61,714 nt of DNA from Didymodactylos carnosus (taxonomy: Eukaryota; Rotifera; Eurotatoria; Philodinida; Philodinidae). The notes under the pieces are model-generated. The model saw nothing but the letters and a program-made list of their open reading frames with translations, made no database searches and was not told where the DNA came from. The stretch spans positions 1 through 61,714 of the forward strand of contig CAJNOQ010000228.1 in NCBI GenBank assembly GCA_905250885.1, given 5' to 3'. Both the position numbers and the translations under genes were made by a program. Within the stretch, counting starts at the first letter, position 1. Each line of letters begins with the position of its first letter. This document shows, one piece after another, positions 42,281 through 57,041 of the stretch.

Positions 42281-45200
42281 TGATCTAAGAAATATCTGAA
42301 ATAGATTAATCATATATACATGGATCTATTATCGATGATATATCTTTTGCAGAGTATTTTACTTATTTACTGAAACAATAGGTATTACAAGAGATTTCTA
42401 AAGAAATTTGTCTAAAACTCGCATAATTTTGATGGCGACTGCCAGCAAAATGTTATGCATGTGATGGAAGAACTTGAAACTCGTGCATAATAAAATTATT
42501 AACATAACTAAAACAAGTTAGGATTCAATGACGCCGATTAAACCAAAAAACAAATAATTAATCAGTTGTGATTCAAATTTGATCGATGAGGTTTTCCGTA
42601 ATTGATCGCTTGTTGGTTGTCGATTTGCAAAATCATGATATATTGCTTATTTAAAAGAAACGATTTCCTTCTTTTCTTGTAGTTGCACAGTTACTAAATC
42701 TAATATGTCAACAGTATAGAGTGTTGAATGAATGGTTTGTACAAGTAGAACTGAACTCTTATTATGCAAAATGACTATTGATTTTTCTCGTTTATCAATG
42801 TTATTGAGACGAAGCTAAGTTTTGAGCAAAATCGAATAATGTCGTTCTCTTGCGTTTTCTGCTAGAATATTCATGTGAGTGTACGGTACAATCACATGAT
42901 AAATATATCAAACTATTTAGCGAGTGTTCATTAATCGACAATTCGTTCTTCATATCAAGCATAACAAACAGCATCCCTAATGATTATCATTGTGAAATGT
43001 ATTGAATAATCATCCAGTTCTCAAACAACATTCATATCCAAGAACATTTGCTGATCATCAGAGCTCACACGGAAGATCGTAACACAATAACTTAGCAAAT
43101 ATGAATTAAACATGACAAGACGCTCAAATATGCGTGTACAAAGATTGATGAGATACGCCCATAAAATCTGATCAACTTTAGTAGGGAATTTCTTCAATTT
43201 TCTCAAATGTTATATATCTTTTTCGCATCAAGTGATTTCATATTCTATGTGAAGAAATCAAATTTATCAGTGTAAGAAATTCAGTTGAAAAACCTAGCAA
43301 AAATGGTCGCACTGTCTATGTCACATTTAATGAGCGCTTTAACTGTCAACTTGTTCATCACTGAACAAGATTTAGACACAGAAATTAAAATAAATGAACT
43401 CTTAAAATTATTCCACAATATATGCGTGACACATGTAGAATCGGAGAAAATTTGGAAAAAATATTGATTGCCCAGAACCAGAATGAAAGTCGTGGCGTTC
43501 ATTTTTTCCACGGAAGATGTGTACATAAAATAGTTTAAAGAAAAATATTGTATTAGATACAGACAGCGTTTACTCAGTAATACTCTCATGCAACATAATG
43601 ATTAAAATTTTTCGTCTACATTACCTCGTTTTTTCAAACAAGATGATATCAAATAAATTCATGTTTTTGAGTTGCAAATTGTCGTACATTTAAAAACTAC
43701 GGAAAAAACGAGTTTCAGATAAAGAGTGAACAATTATATAAATTCAAAACAACAACGGAATGTGTCTCTCTGTCATAAGAAAATAAATAGATAAATAAAT
43801 ATCATAGTAAAGAGAGTTCCAGATTATTGACTCGATACATTAATATTTGATATTAGCTATCAGATTATTGGTAGCTAATCAAATATCTATGGTCAGCTTT
43901 TCTTCTTTTCTAATAAAAATATCTATTTTTAGTCATGATCAAGCGGTTACACGGATGCTTTTATTCGTGATGAAAGACGTAGCGTAACCGTAGTGGTTGT
44001 AGTAATAATAGAAATATCGAAAGTTTTTTGTTAAAATATCAAAAGATTAAAAAAGAGTTAGAAAGAACAATAGAATTGAGAAAAAGATACTACTGAAAGT
44101 ATGTTGTACAAGAGATTTATATATCTGTAGAATCCAAAAGTGACATATAATTATTGTACAATGAATTTCCTATTATGCGTTCATAACTTATATAACATAC
44201 ACAAATAAAAATAAATAATTACATGAATATTTTGCTTTCTTGTATGGTTGATGAATCGTTTTTTATCCTATAGTCTTCCTCTCTACATATATTGCTATAC
44301 ACAACCACACATAAAAGAAGTTTATCTCTCTGAAAACATTATTGTAATAAAATAAAAGAACGAGTCATTGATAAATGGTTGTCATTTTTTCTACCACTAA
44401 AGACTATATTGTACGATACCTTATACAGACTAATCATAACAAAAAAAACAGCTATTTTTCTCTGCGAAAATTCATCTCAATAAATTTTAATACATTACAT
44501 AGACATGACAAATACAGATTATCATGCATTAAACAAGACCTGCATGTTACGTATATGAAAAATATAGCAAATGATGTTGTTTCAAGTTCTTTTTACATGT
44601 ATTTTTACTTTCACAACTTTTTTAAGCTCTACGATAAATTTTGTCAAAAACTTCTCTTTCGTCTTTCAGTGTAAAAGTTTCCTTCACACAAATATGAAGA
44701 GTCTAGATTTTTAAATTTATATCTCTATCTAAAGCAGTGGCAAACTATAAAATAATATTTTATTGATAGATTTTTTATTTTTTGACATTTGGAATTTTCG
44801 ATGTTCAATATTCTTAACCTGTCAAGAATCAGACTCTGATGATCTTATATTAAGATATTAAATACGTGATCTGGTTACGAAGTGGTATATTGGAGTTCTT
44901 TTTATTCTAGTATAATAGCTCTAGTTACTATAAGTTAAGAACTGTTATCTTTCTAGTAGTGAAAACAAAAAACTTTCACAGCGAATTATATTTTCTGAGT
45001 GTAAACTTTTTATGATACAAAACTGATTCTCTAATCTTATAGCTACATCTTTGACTATGATCATTTACTTCATTAACTCTGATCAAATTTAACAAGTCAG
45101 GGCCTCATCCCACTTAAATCTTGTTATAGAAACAAACATACTTTTGTTTCATACATGTTTCCTTCGTATGGACTTTATCAGTAAGAGCTTCATCATTCGA

Positions 45201-46979
45201 TAAATTGAAGGACAACGTTGTAGGCAAGAAACATTGAATCTTTTCTGAATAATGTTGTAACGAACACTACAAACTAAATTGTGCTTCGCACCTCATCTTC
45301 GTTGTTGTTGTTGTTGTTTTTTGAGAGAATCTATACATATCTGAGAAACTAACATGTTCTTTGAGAGCAAATTAATACGATTAGATCTATAAGTTTAATA
45401 GAGTTTATTAGTAATTATGAGATTATTTTATACACATATTTTCATTACTTTCTTCATAATATTGTCTGAATGTAATTTGTTGACAACCAGTAACTTATTG
45501 ACATACATATTCTAAGAAAATCCATTATGTAAAAATTTTTGACAGTCTGCACTCTATATTAGCAACAAAATTTCTGATCGACAAGAAAAAATATTCATCT
45601 GCCAAAGAAACGGGATGTCTTTCTTTCATTAAAGACATTTAGCTTCACTTAACCAAAAAAATAGAAAACAATAAAATCAGTTACTGTCTTTTCCTTTCTA
45701 TAACGGGATGATCTTGAAAAAAAACTCCCCAATTACTTAATTATTCAAGTAACATTTATATAAAAACATTTATATCTGGTTTTGTTTTTTCGTCTCGTAT
45801 ATACAAATAATATTTTTTTTCAGAAAAACATCCTTTTGTATATCACTCACAGGTCCGATATTCATGTATCAACAAGTTCTTTTCTTTCTTATTTGTTGAA
45901 AAGTCGCCGTTTTTCTACTATATTACGCCAAAAAATATTAAATAATCAAAGTCAGTCAACATAGAAATAAAAAAGAAAAATATCTTTATCTAAGAGTTTA
46001 AAACATGTTTCATAGTATTTACGATGGAAGTTATTTTAAGCTAGATAAATTATACCGTCAAGTTAATCAAGAAGCTTTCGTCGTCTCTTTAATAAATAAT
46101 GCAATTCAAATAACTGACAAATAATCTATATCTTATAGACGTTTCATACTTAAAAAATTTGTAAAACTAGTAAATTAACAGATGTCTTTTATTAATTGCT
46201 ATCAACAATAACAATACACTATCAAAGAATGGCATATGAAACTTGACAACCACGTGAATATACATAATACAAAAAGAAATAACAAAACAAAAAAAAATGT
46301 ATTTTCGAATAAAAAAAAAAGTCTAAGTATCTAGTTTTGGACTGGAACGATATTCATAGAGCATATGTCTATTTCGTGTATAATATCATCCACGTTTATC
46401 AGTCATGTTCAGTTTCATATGAATTATATCTCGATTTTGCCATCATAGGTGATGAAACGGTATAGGGTGAAGCATCGATATCATTCTCTTCGATTAAAAC
46501 TACATACAAGATGAATATCGATATATTTGGTTACGATCTAGAAAAATAAAAAAAAATAGACAGACAATTTTGTTTTCCGAGCGTTGATGTCATTCTTATG
46601 ATTTTAATAATAAAATCGAGAAATTGCTCACAATATCAGAAGAAAAGTGAGCAGTGGAATCAAGCAGTCCAAGGTTGCATGACAGATTGATTGGGCAAAA
46701 CATTTAGCTCTCAGCATCTATTGAATCTTCTTATCTAACGAATGGTTCGGAATAAATGAACTTCTACGTAATAATGATAATAATAAAAATAAATAATATT
46801 TATTTATGAAAAGTGAGTCATCAAACGTTCTCGACCTATAATAACAATGACTCAAGTCAAACAGTAAAAGTTGAAGCTATGAATAGTAAACAAAATAAGA
46901 AAACCAGAGAAATAGCGAACAAATAGAAAGAAAATAAAAAAAGAATAATGTCAATAAAACAAATAAAAAGAAAAATAGA
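42281..46979. other. gene-poor region
   Basis: No exon chain or protein similarity is recognised. The region includes a short (GTT)n run at 45301-45318 and many short AT-rich ORFs without motifs. Confidence 0.4.
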
Positions 46980-47600
46980 TGACACCAATACAGTTGACTA
47001 AGAACATGGCTGAAGGTTGCTGTGAAAGATATTTTGATAATACTGTTTTGAACAGCGGCGTAACCAGGATTTTTAGTCCAATGGACAAAGTTCTATTGTA
47101 TCGGAAAAAAACGATGGGCAAAATGGGCAAGGTTTTTGTCGATGGACCAAAAGATTTTTGGTCCAAAAAGAACACAAAAAAATGAAATGAGATTCTTTTA
47201 ATTTTTAAATTAGATTCTAATTCAAAAATAAACAAATAATTCTGTCTATAGGCACTCTTACATATATCTTTCTAAGGCTTATACAAAAAAAACCGCATGG
47301 GTATATCTACTAAGTAAAATTACAATGGGCAAATCTCCAATGAAATGGGCAATTGCCCATTTGCCGCCCCCCCCCCCCCTGGATACGCCGCTGGTTTTGA
47401 ACGAAGATAAAGAAAGACAAATGACCGACTCTAGAAGGTTATTCCAGTCGGTAATAGATGCATAGAAAAATAACGGAAAAAAAACCCGTTTACAAGAGGT
47501 GTAATACGAACGCATTTCTAAAGGAAGAGTAATGAGGACGGTGAATTGGATGGAAAATAGAAAAAGGGCTAAGACGACGTATTTCTTGAACAACTTTTCT
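46980..47600 (-). mobile_element. LINE 3'-end fragment (RT C terminus), split by a DNA transposon
   Basis: On the minus strand, 47600-47402 reads EMRSYYTSCKRVFFP and ITDWNNLLESVICLSLSSFK. This resembles the usual end of non-LTR retrotransposon polyproteins (basic stretch, then aromatic-x-DWN-x-LP-x-x-V...FK). The frame continues across the inserted element at 47052-46950 as TVLSKYLSQQPSAMFL to a stop. Low-complexity AT sequence follows. This is a short dead fragment; the rest of the RT was not found. Confidence 0.65.
47053..47393. mobile_element. nonautonomous hAT-type element, 341 bp, with perfect 8-bp target-site duplication
   Basis: The element begins CAGCGGCGTAACCAG and ends CTGGATACGCCGCTG, giving 15-bp terminal inverted repeats with one mismatch. 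It is flanked on both sides by GTTTTGAA (47045-47052 and 47394-47401). An 8-bp duplication and CAG-NGGCG-type termini are characteristic of the hAT superfamily. No transposase is encoded. The interior includes a run of about 14 C next to the right end, and CAATTGCCCATTTGCC. Confidence 0.92.
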
Positions 47601-47721
47601 GTCGTGCAAATCCGAGACTTACTTTTGTGTAACTCCTCAACCTACAGATTTCAAGCGGAGTTTCAGTTGTATACTCAAATCCTTAGCGATTTCACTAATT
47701 TTTTCTCCTCCTCACTCCTCA

Positions 47722-47920
47722 ACTACAAAACGTCCTAAATTATAGTTTTGACACTGCAGTGTATTATAGAATGTGCGATAACGGTGCTATAAAACATCGT
47801 AAATTGATAAAGTTTTAAAATTTGTTCGCGAGAACTACAAAACATCGTATTTAAATGTTTACATTATAGAATGTCTTAAACTCATTTTCGTTGTGTTCAT
47901 TACAGAATGTTTTAATAGAA
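47722..47920. repeat. interspersed short-motif repeat (ACAAAACRTC / TTAYAGAATGT)
   Basis: Two short motifs recur three times each over 200 bp. CTACAAAACGTC, CTATAAAACATCG and CTACAAAACATCG form one series; TTATAGAATGTGCG, TTATAGAATGTC and TTACAGAATGTT form the other. Spacing is irregular. The origin is unknown; it could be decayed tandem-repeat DNA. Confidence 0.45.
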
Positions 47921-49276
47921 TATTTGCGATTGGTGTAATACTAACTGTCTATTAAATATATATTTGTTATTTTTGCGCAATATTTTTTTCCCTCTCAAGT
48001 ATAGATAAAACTTGTACAAGTTAATATAATACACGTAACACTACCTTTGCCATCGGAGAATTTACATATTTTACCTCCGATAGGAGCTATACTGACAATC
48101 TTTTTTTTAAAATTTGCAAATCTCGTAAAAATTCTTAGCTTCAAGTAAAACTCAATGACACTAGCGTAAACATGTCTGGAATTAAATTAGACTATTTGGC
48201 TGTTTTCCCTAACGTACAAAATGTACATATTTCATTCAAAATTAATCTAAACTGCTTGAAAATCCCAGACAATGGATTAAGTTAGATAATCATTGTCTGG
48301 AGTGTTTTCAGCAATTTGACTGCTGAAAAATGCCGCAGTCGATCAAACGATCGATTAACATCTCTAGTATCGAAAATATTTGAACGAACACAAAGCAATA
48401 AGTATTATTGTCCACATTCACGAATGCTACGTCGAAGAAGCGTTTAGATTCTCAAAAGTGTGTATTTTATGAGAAAATAAATCATAATCAGAACGATTCG
48501 AGTCGATTAAGTTTGGGTGATTTCATTTATTTATTTATCCATTTTATTATTTTTCTTGTGAGATGGTATTGGCTTTTATCCATCAAATCATCTGGAGACT
48601 ATCACGCTACGTATTGATTGGTGAATAAACGAATGGAGGACGTTGCTAAGAAATGATTTTTTGTAATGATCCGATTGCTTTTTAGTTGTAGTGAGAACAG
48701 TAAACCAGTTGCCGCATTAGATACGGCGGTTATAGAAAATTTAAGAATCAAAATATTCTCCTGCTAATCTTTGTTATGTAGCTTTTTAAACAGATCTTCG
48801 AAATATGGTATATAAGATGTAGATATCTCAGATGCATAGACGAAGTTGATGCCAGTTCTTTACGCCAATTGTACCGGTTATTTTGACAAATGCGTAGATA
48901 TGTACAGTTTTCAATTAGATACTTTACTTTGCTGATTGTTAATTCAGCAGATACAGCTATGTTATCGTTAATTCTCTATGATGAAATTGTATAAAATCTC
49001 GCAGTAGTTTTCTATTTTAAGGACAAGACTGGACCATGACGTTTTAGAATCTATCAGAGGCCGCCTGGGAAAAAGTTGAAGAGATTCTTTTTTCTCTCAC
49101 TTTTCGTGAATAAAACAGTCTTAGTTTTAGGAAATTGCACGACAAATATGTGCAAATGTGTTTAATAAAAAACGTCATTTTATACGTTCTGTAATCCAAG
49201 TAAAAACCGTGGTTTTTACATTAAAAAGTCATCAATACTAAAATACTTGATTTTTAAAGAACAATTTCTTTTGAAG
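47921..49276. other. intergenic upstream of CFAP43
   Basis: No gene is recognised. 48265-48300 forms a small perfect-stem hairpin (CCAGACAATG and complement) too short for a typical pre-miRNA. An ORF at 48408-48617 has no known motif. Confidence 0.4.
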
Positions 49277-52200
49277 ATGACTACTGGGACTGCTCGTACC
49301 GGACGTTTACCCAGTGCAAAAAATCTAACGTTGAATCGTTGGTAAGAGCTGGTTCATACATTCTATTTCTTGAAGCAGAGCAAAATAGAACATATTTTGG
49401 TTTTCTTAGGTGGACAAGCAGTTTTACTGGTCAACCGATAGCATTTGTTGATCAATTCATATTGTTCTACGCTGTCGATGATGGTTTAAGGTTCCATGAG
49501 TTTACGACTGTTGAAACTCAAAAAAGTTTTACTATATCAGCAAACGGCTTAGGAGTTGGAGTTATAGCTGGGAATCCCGACGCTCATGTTTATGCATTCA
49601 GTGATTTACAACCATCACCATCCATTCATATACGAGAATATCCTAGTTTAACGGAATTAACAACGTTATCTGGCGCTGCTGAATTCGAATATAGTGCTTT
49701 GGAATTTTCAACTACCGATGAACTGTTATCATTGTCAGTCGGTCCTGATTATCTTTTAACTGTCTGGGACTGGAAAAAAGGTGTTAAATTAGCTCAAAAA
49801 GAAACAGCACAAAAAGAAATAATCGAAGTCAGTTTTAATCCAAATTCGTGGCATGATATTGCAATACTGTATAAAGATCAAATTAATTTGTATACATGTG
49901 AACGTCGGGATGATAAATATACTTTATCAGAACGTGTATTGCCGTTAGAGTTATTTAATCAAACTGTTTCATATACTCAGCAATCTTCATCATCGAAAAC
50001 AAATCCACAAAATCGCAGTATGTAAAAAAAACAAGTTGTATGGTATACCACCCACACAATGTTCTTTTGTTTTTTAGTCTCAGAGTTGATTCGTTTATAT
50101 CCAAGTCGATTTTCTTACACATTAATGGATAATACAATAAGTGCTGATAAAGCATCCAGCATCACGCTTGTGGCGTTTGACACGGAAAATGAAGAAGCAC
50201 TTCAAACATACATGGATGTTCGGGAAAATTTGATAGCAACGTCATTTTGTTGGGGTGACAAAGGTAAAAGTGTCTAATTGAATGTTTGGTTGAGTTATAC
50301 TCTTTTGAGATTTGATATTTTAGGTTTTATTTATATTGGTACAGCGGATAATTCATTAATACAAGTTATATTACAATTTGATCGTGAAAAAATATTATCT
50401 CGTACTACACGTTTTGCTGAAGAAGAGGGTAATGTTGAAATGTGTATGTTTAAAAAAATTCGTTTGCATAAACTTGGTTTATTTGCTGCTGGTACCGATG
50501 ATGTTGTACGTTTGGTTACGTTTGATAATCAAGAAGATAGTTTACAAGAAGCAAATGGTGTATCAGACTTAATGCAATTAGATGGAAAATTGACACATAT
50601 TAATTTTAATTTATCGTGTACATTATTATTTGTTAGCTCATTACAAGGACTCGATATTCTGGATTTGTCGACAATGGCATCTCGATCTCCATTAGTACCG
50701 GTTTCTATAGGAAAAATTATTGATGTTGCCATACTTAATCCATTAAATGAATATGTTATTACAATAAGAGAGACGGGCACAGTAGAAGCATGGTCAATGA
50801 CTGATGGATTAAGAAGCTTTTTTACACAAATTCCTAATCAAGTGAGTTAAATAGGTGATAATCTGACCAATAGTAATGTTTTTTTGTTTAGGTGAGCCAT
50901 ATTGTAGCAAGTCCCTTGTTACCACTTATTATTGTTACATCAGTTACTGGACAGTTTTATTTTTTGGCAGTAATTGAAAATAATTTTCGACTATTACATT
51001 CGATGCGAATTCATTCAAGCGATATTAAATGTATTAAATTTAATTCAAATGGCAATCTATTAGTATCGGCTGGTACTGATAATAGTTTATTTCTATTGGA
51101 AATTACAGTAGATAATGCTCATTCAGGTGAAGAAATGTTTCATGTATTGAATCGTACTGAATTAGAAGGTAAAATAATTGAATATTTACTTTATAAGATA
51201 ATTAAATTGAAGCTTCTTTTCAGGTGAACCATTTGCTGTTGAATTAGAAGATTTTGAACTTCACCGTGCGGCACATGAAGACGTGAGCCACAATTTTGAT
51301 GATTTGGGTGGAACAGCGGTAACACGTTTATATCAAACACGTGTGGTTGTTGCAATGACAACAAAAGCCGATAAATATGGAAGATTGCTTGTATTAGATC
51401 TAGATTGGCAATTTAATAGAGGTACAGTCGATATCTTCTATATATTCTAGTTTTTCGTTAAAAAATAGTTATGTATTTTTGTATCATTTAGATGCTTATG
51501 GACGAGTGACGACACGACAAACCACTATGTCCTCTGATAATGGTAATAACGAACAAAGAACTGAAAAGTTATACAGTAACAAAGTTTATTTTGGTTTACA
51601 TGAGACAATCGACGATTTGTTATTGATAACTAAAAATCAAATTCTGACTGTAGCTGGAAAATTATTGAGAATGTGTAGAATACCAGAAGAAACTCGTCAA
51701 GTAAGTGAATTAAAATGAGATCAAAATATTTATACTATTAGGTTTCGAAATATGTTATGTGAGAAGAAAATTTTTGAAATTATTATTAAATAATTTCAAA
51801 AAGACTCAATTTTTTTAACAAAATTTTTTTTTAGAATCTCTTAAAAATTGAGAAACGACGTCGAGTAAATGGAAAAAAAATTTTTTTGCTGCTAAATAAA
51901 ATATTTTTATATATTTTTTTATCATTCATTTATTATTTAATTAAAAACAATCGCTATTTATAGCTTTTCATAAATCGGCTCTATGAATACTGATCGATTG
52001 TATGTGTGTGTGTGTTTATATTTAAGGATGGCAAGAAGAAATTAGCAGGAAAAACAAAGCGTGGTGTATTAAACGTCAGATGCTTTGCGCATTGCTCTGT
52101 TATTTCTTTATGAATTTTTTGCACATAGTTTTTAATTAAATTTTTATTATCGTTTCTTGAATACAGTATTAAAATTCACTTGTTTTGTTTCTCGTTTTCT

Positions 52201-55200
52201 AGCTCAACAAATTGGTTGCTATTGAACCACAAGATATTGTTCAAACATTACCATCAACTGGAGGCCATTTATACAAAAGCAACGCGTTACCATCTTGTGC
52301 CATAGCTATTAGTCGAGATGGAATATTATCTGTTATTCATCTCTCAGATTTGGTTAGCTCATTTGATAATACACATATTTCCAATTGAAATTCATTCTCT
52401 TTTTGTAGAGCATACAATCAGTATTTAACGTACATACACCATTATCAGGAGGATGTCATAAATCAATATGGAGTTTAGATTCAAAATTTATTGTTTCCAT
52501 TAGTGAAGATAGTACAATTGTCGCATTTCAATGCAAGTAAGTACACAATGAAAATAATAGATAAATAAAATTTTATATTTATTTTCTAAATTCTTTTAGA
52601 CATCATGGTAAATTGGATCAACGATTTAGTTTGTCTTCTGATGAATATAGAAGTAAAATTCAACATTTAAAAGATACAAGGACGTACGAAAATGAACCAA
52701 CATCATTGTTTAAACAAATAAATCAAAAATATGTATGTAAATAGTGCATGATTAAAACTGTTTTGAATTATTATGATCATATGTGTGTTTAATAGGAATC
52801 ATATCAGGAAAAATTTCGACAAGTAGGCATTACCCCGCCAACAGCTCCAGAACCAGACTTGTCATGGATTCAATTAAAAGAATACGAAGTATAACAGTGA
52901 AATATTTTTGTTCTAAATTAGAATTGTGATTATCATATATTCATTTTCATATCTAGGCAACATTACGCGATTTTGATCAACATTTACGTACAAAAGTTGA
53001 TATTAGGCGAGAATTAGATGCAATTCGAGCAGAGGTGCGTCTTTTGACTTAACGATTGTGCTAAAAATTCTAGTTTATATTTTCTAGTTGGGTCAATTAA
53101 TCTCAATAAATGATGGCCGTGAAGAAAAGGCTCGTCTGGATCGTCGAGACTTTGATTTGGATGTTGAGGAACAAGATCGACAAAAAAAAGAACGAGATGT
53201 AAAAATTACCAAGGTACGATAAATATTGAATGAAAATATATCGTATGTCTGGCATTTGTTATAAAATTCAATAGATTCGTGAAGAAACTTTAATGCAAAA
53301 TTTACAAAAATTAATGCAACGTGAAGTTATTAAACAACAATGTTGGGATTCAATGTCAGTAAAAGGCCGATGTATCGAAGTATGAGAATCCATACTAATT
53401 TATTGTTCAATGAAAAACATGTAGTCCTGCATTTGATATTTTAAGGGTTTTTACAGTGGTTTACAAGTTGAAAATTATCCTCTTGTATTACGAACACTAG
53501 AAGAACAGGAGAGTATACGTCAAACAATTGAGCGACGACGAATTGAAATAGCAGAAAAAAAACTTCGACGACAAATTTTGAATGATGAATTTATTTTACA
53601 GGAAACAGGAGAGTTGCCAACGGTAAACAAAATTTTGTTTTGCTATAATATTGCTATAATCGTTTATAATTGTATTTTTCATCTATAGCATAATGATCAT
53701 ATAAGTCGTGAAATCAATTATGAAAATGAAGAAGAAGTGAAAGAATCAGAAAAACAATCGATAGCCTTACTCGGCTCAGTCAGGTAGAGTTAGTTTATTT
53801 AGCAACGAAAAAATATAACTGATCCCTTTTTTTTTGTACTTTCTATTTTTCTTTTAGTAATGAATTTAATGTTGATACTAGTGTGCTGTATAGTCAATTT
53901 GAACTTTATACAATCGAACAAAAGTGGACCCAAATTGCACTTATTCAAGATCTCATCTATAAGTTAAAAGAAGCATTTAATCGTGAATTTGAAGAAGTTC
54001 ATCAAAAAAAGTTACAAGAATTAGCCAAAATACGTGAACGAAATACACGAATAAAACAGATTAATTATGATATTGATGATAAAACACAAGTTTGGGAACC
54101 AGATCTATCGGAAAAGGAGAATCCAAATTTATTATTTGATGTTAAAGAAAATGAAGTAACATGTTTCCTCCAGTTTCCTATAATAAAAACTAATAGTTAT
54201 TTATTTTATATTTAGGTTAATGTTGAACGATATTATACGCCTGAACAACTAAAACAATTAGAAGAACAACGTCTAGCGGAAGAACGTCGACGTGAACTGG
54301 AAAAATCAGATAACTGGAGAGAGCGTGGTTTACAAGAAATGATGGGTGGTGTACTGCAAGTTCGACGAGAAGATGAACTGAAAAAAGTAATTTTAAACAC
54401 ACTTGCCAATTTCATTTCGATATCATATTGTTTGTGTGTTTTTTTTAATATTTAGGAAGTACCAAAACCAGCGTTTGCTATTGAAAAAGCTGAAGAAGAT
54501 TGGACAGAACTTGAACGTCAACAATATCAATTGTATTTACAAAAAGTGAAAGAAATTCAAGAAGAACGGGAAAAATTGCGAAAAGTAAGTATCATTTAAA
54601 CAATAAATTGAATTGATTAAATATATATATATTTTCTTTTTTCTTCCAGGTTCTAACAGCAGAATTAACTAAAATTAATGAACAAATTAAAGAAAATTGT
54701 TTAGGTTTTGAACAAATTTTACAACAACTTCATCGACGAAAACTTCTTGCTCAAACTGCCATTTTACAAGTAGTTTAAAATACTCAGAAGTATAATCAGA
54801 ATCTATTATCAGATATTCATTTAGGAAGAATTAAAAATAAGTCGTATAGCTTATTCGCTTGTAAAAGATCGTTTTATTGAACAATTAGAAGAAAAATATG
54901 TTGAACGTGCACGAATACTTCAAGAAAAACTTGTAGGCAAATCAAAATTAATAAAATAAAAATATTTTTGTTTTAATTTTTTGTTTTTTCTTAGAATGAA
55001 TTAGAAGTATCAAAATTAGCATTAGAAATGGCAGCTGGTATTGTTGAACAAGAACGAAAACGACTTAAACAAGATGATTCATTTGAGAGAATGTTTCCGA
55101 GAGAATTTGCTGATGTACCATCAGCATTACAAGAAGCACTCAAACGACAACTGACTAAAAAACCAAAGTAATTTGCTTTTTAAACTCAAAATAGAAATTT

Positions 55201-57041
55201 AATAATTCATTTTCTTATATTAGACTGAAACAAGTGACAAAACCGGTTGGTGAATTTAATCCTTATTCGGCTCATCAAACTCGATCAATTGAAATAGAAT
55301 TGGAAAAACTTCAATTAGAAGCTGATTCATTTACAAATGCACCAGCTAATATTGTTAAAGATGTTTGGGAACGTTTTGTAGAATATCGAAGAAAAAAATT
55401 AGATCTTGAAAAGGAGGTATGTTAGAAAATTTTGAAATAAAATGAGATATACTTATTAAAAAAAGAAATTGATTCTTTTCATTAGATACGTCAACAAGAA
55501 CAAGAAGAAATAATTATTAAAAATTTGAAAAATGCACGTGAAGGTGAAATGATACGAAAAACTCAGGAAATTGAACAAATTCGTAATTTATCTAACACGT
55601 AAGTTTCTAACTTGATATAATCCTATAATAGACTATTATACTACTATTTTGCTAACTACATCCAACTTCATACGTCAAAGTCTCTAATAAAATGATGGAA
55701 AATCATTTTTATTTAGAACAATTGATTCTCGTGTTGATGATCTTATTGACTTGTACGTTCAAGTTGTTCTCAAACAAGGTCAGATTGAAATTGAATCACC
55801 ACCACCAGATGTGCCACCTGATCAATATCGCTGTAATGATTGTGAACTTATTCATCGTCGTGAAGTTGAAGATTTAAATAAACTAATTATAGTATGTATT
55901 AGATATTGTCATATAGTTCTATCCCATTTGCATATGACCTAAATAAATCCAAAATAAAAAAATGTGCAGTTAATCAATCGTGCAGAGCATGCATAGTTAC
56001 TCCTCATACTATTTGCACAATAATCGGGCCTTTTTATTTCTAATCGGTTAATGTCTAAAATAAAAATAGACTTTTTATGACATTAGATCGTGTAAAACTG
56101 AGAGGATCAAAGTAAATTTTAAATACTTGTCACTACGCTTTAGGAATCAGCTAATCTCAAAATTAAACAAATGGAAAAATCGAAACGCGTCTGTAATGAC
56201 TTATATGCTATGGAATGGTAATATTGTTCGGTGATTCTTTTACAAATATTTTTTTAAACTTTTTTAACTTTTTTTAAGGGATAAAAAGAAATTGAATTAC
56301 GAAATAACAGATTTAAAACAACGTGCACAAGATATTACATTTTTAAAAGTGACAAGAAATATTCAAGAATATTTGGCATGTGCAGATGACACAGCATTTG
56401 ATCTTAAAAATCAACGAGAAATACAAATGTTTGAAAATACAATTGAAAAAATGAAACAGGTTAAGTATTATTGTATGACAATTAGAATTGCAATTGATCA
56501 TATAGTATTATTTTTATAGCGTTTTGAAGAACAACAAATTATAAAAGATAGTGAAGTACAAAGATTACAACGGGATAACCTTGGTATTGCAAATACAACA
56601 TTAGCTGTAGATGAAGGTATATTTTTTTTTTGATGATTTTTGTATTAAAGTTTTTGAGAATGATACTAATTTTCGACATCTTTCTCTCATGTTCACATAA
56701 AGAAGGTCAATTCTGTACAATTCAAACATTTTTTTTCTTAAATTTTTTTTAGCACTTCAAAATGCTAATGTAAATCTATATGAACGAAAAAATATTATCG
56801 ATGATCGTAGTAAGTAGATCTATCTTCACTTTTTTTCCATTAGTATTATCGATTTTCTTATTTTTTTGTAGTTGTGGAACAATCTAAAACATCACAAAAT
56901 GATCGTATGAAACAAATTGTTCGACGTCGACGATTAGTTGATTTAGCTAAAGCACAAGCTCAAGAAGTGGCATATTTGAGAGCAGAAGTCGAACGACTAA
57001 GAATGAAAACATTTCCAGCATTGGTACAAATTGAACATTAA
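49277..57041 (+). CDS. CFAP43: cilia- and flagella-associated protein 43 (~1,734 aa, 30 exons)
   Basis: Exons: 49277-49341, 49410-50017, 50078-50263, 50324-50841, 50892-51168, 51224-51421, 51492-51700, 52203-52352, 52409-52536, 52600-52732, 52796-52888, 52957-53034, 53088-53213, 53275-53379, 53446-53622, 53689-53783, 53858-54155, 54216-54386, 54456-54584, 54650-54769, 54825-54932, 54995-55167, 55224-55416, 55486-55598, 55717-55891, 56144-56217, 56279-56459, 56520-56616, 56753-56809, 56872-57041. CFAP43 works with CFAP44 in the tether linking inner-arm dynein f to axonemal doublets. The first ~790 residues are WD40 repeats (LLTVWDWKKGVKLAQ, VSFNPNSWHDIAILY, IKFNSNGNLLVSAGTDNSLF); the rest is coiled coil. 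Diagnostic family matches are CWDSMSVKGRCIEGF, WEPDLSEKENP, MMGGVLQVRREDELKKE, VQVVLKQGQIEIE and the C-terminal VERLRMKTFPALVQ. Human length is 1,665 aa. The start codon directly follows TTTCTTTTGAAG. Confidence 0.95.

Noticed and set aside
48265..48300. Hairpin as a microRNA precursor
   Set aside because: The perfect stem is only about 10 bp (15 with mismatches), too short for a normal pre-miRNA.
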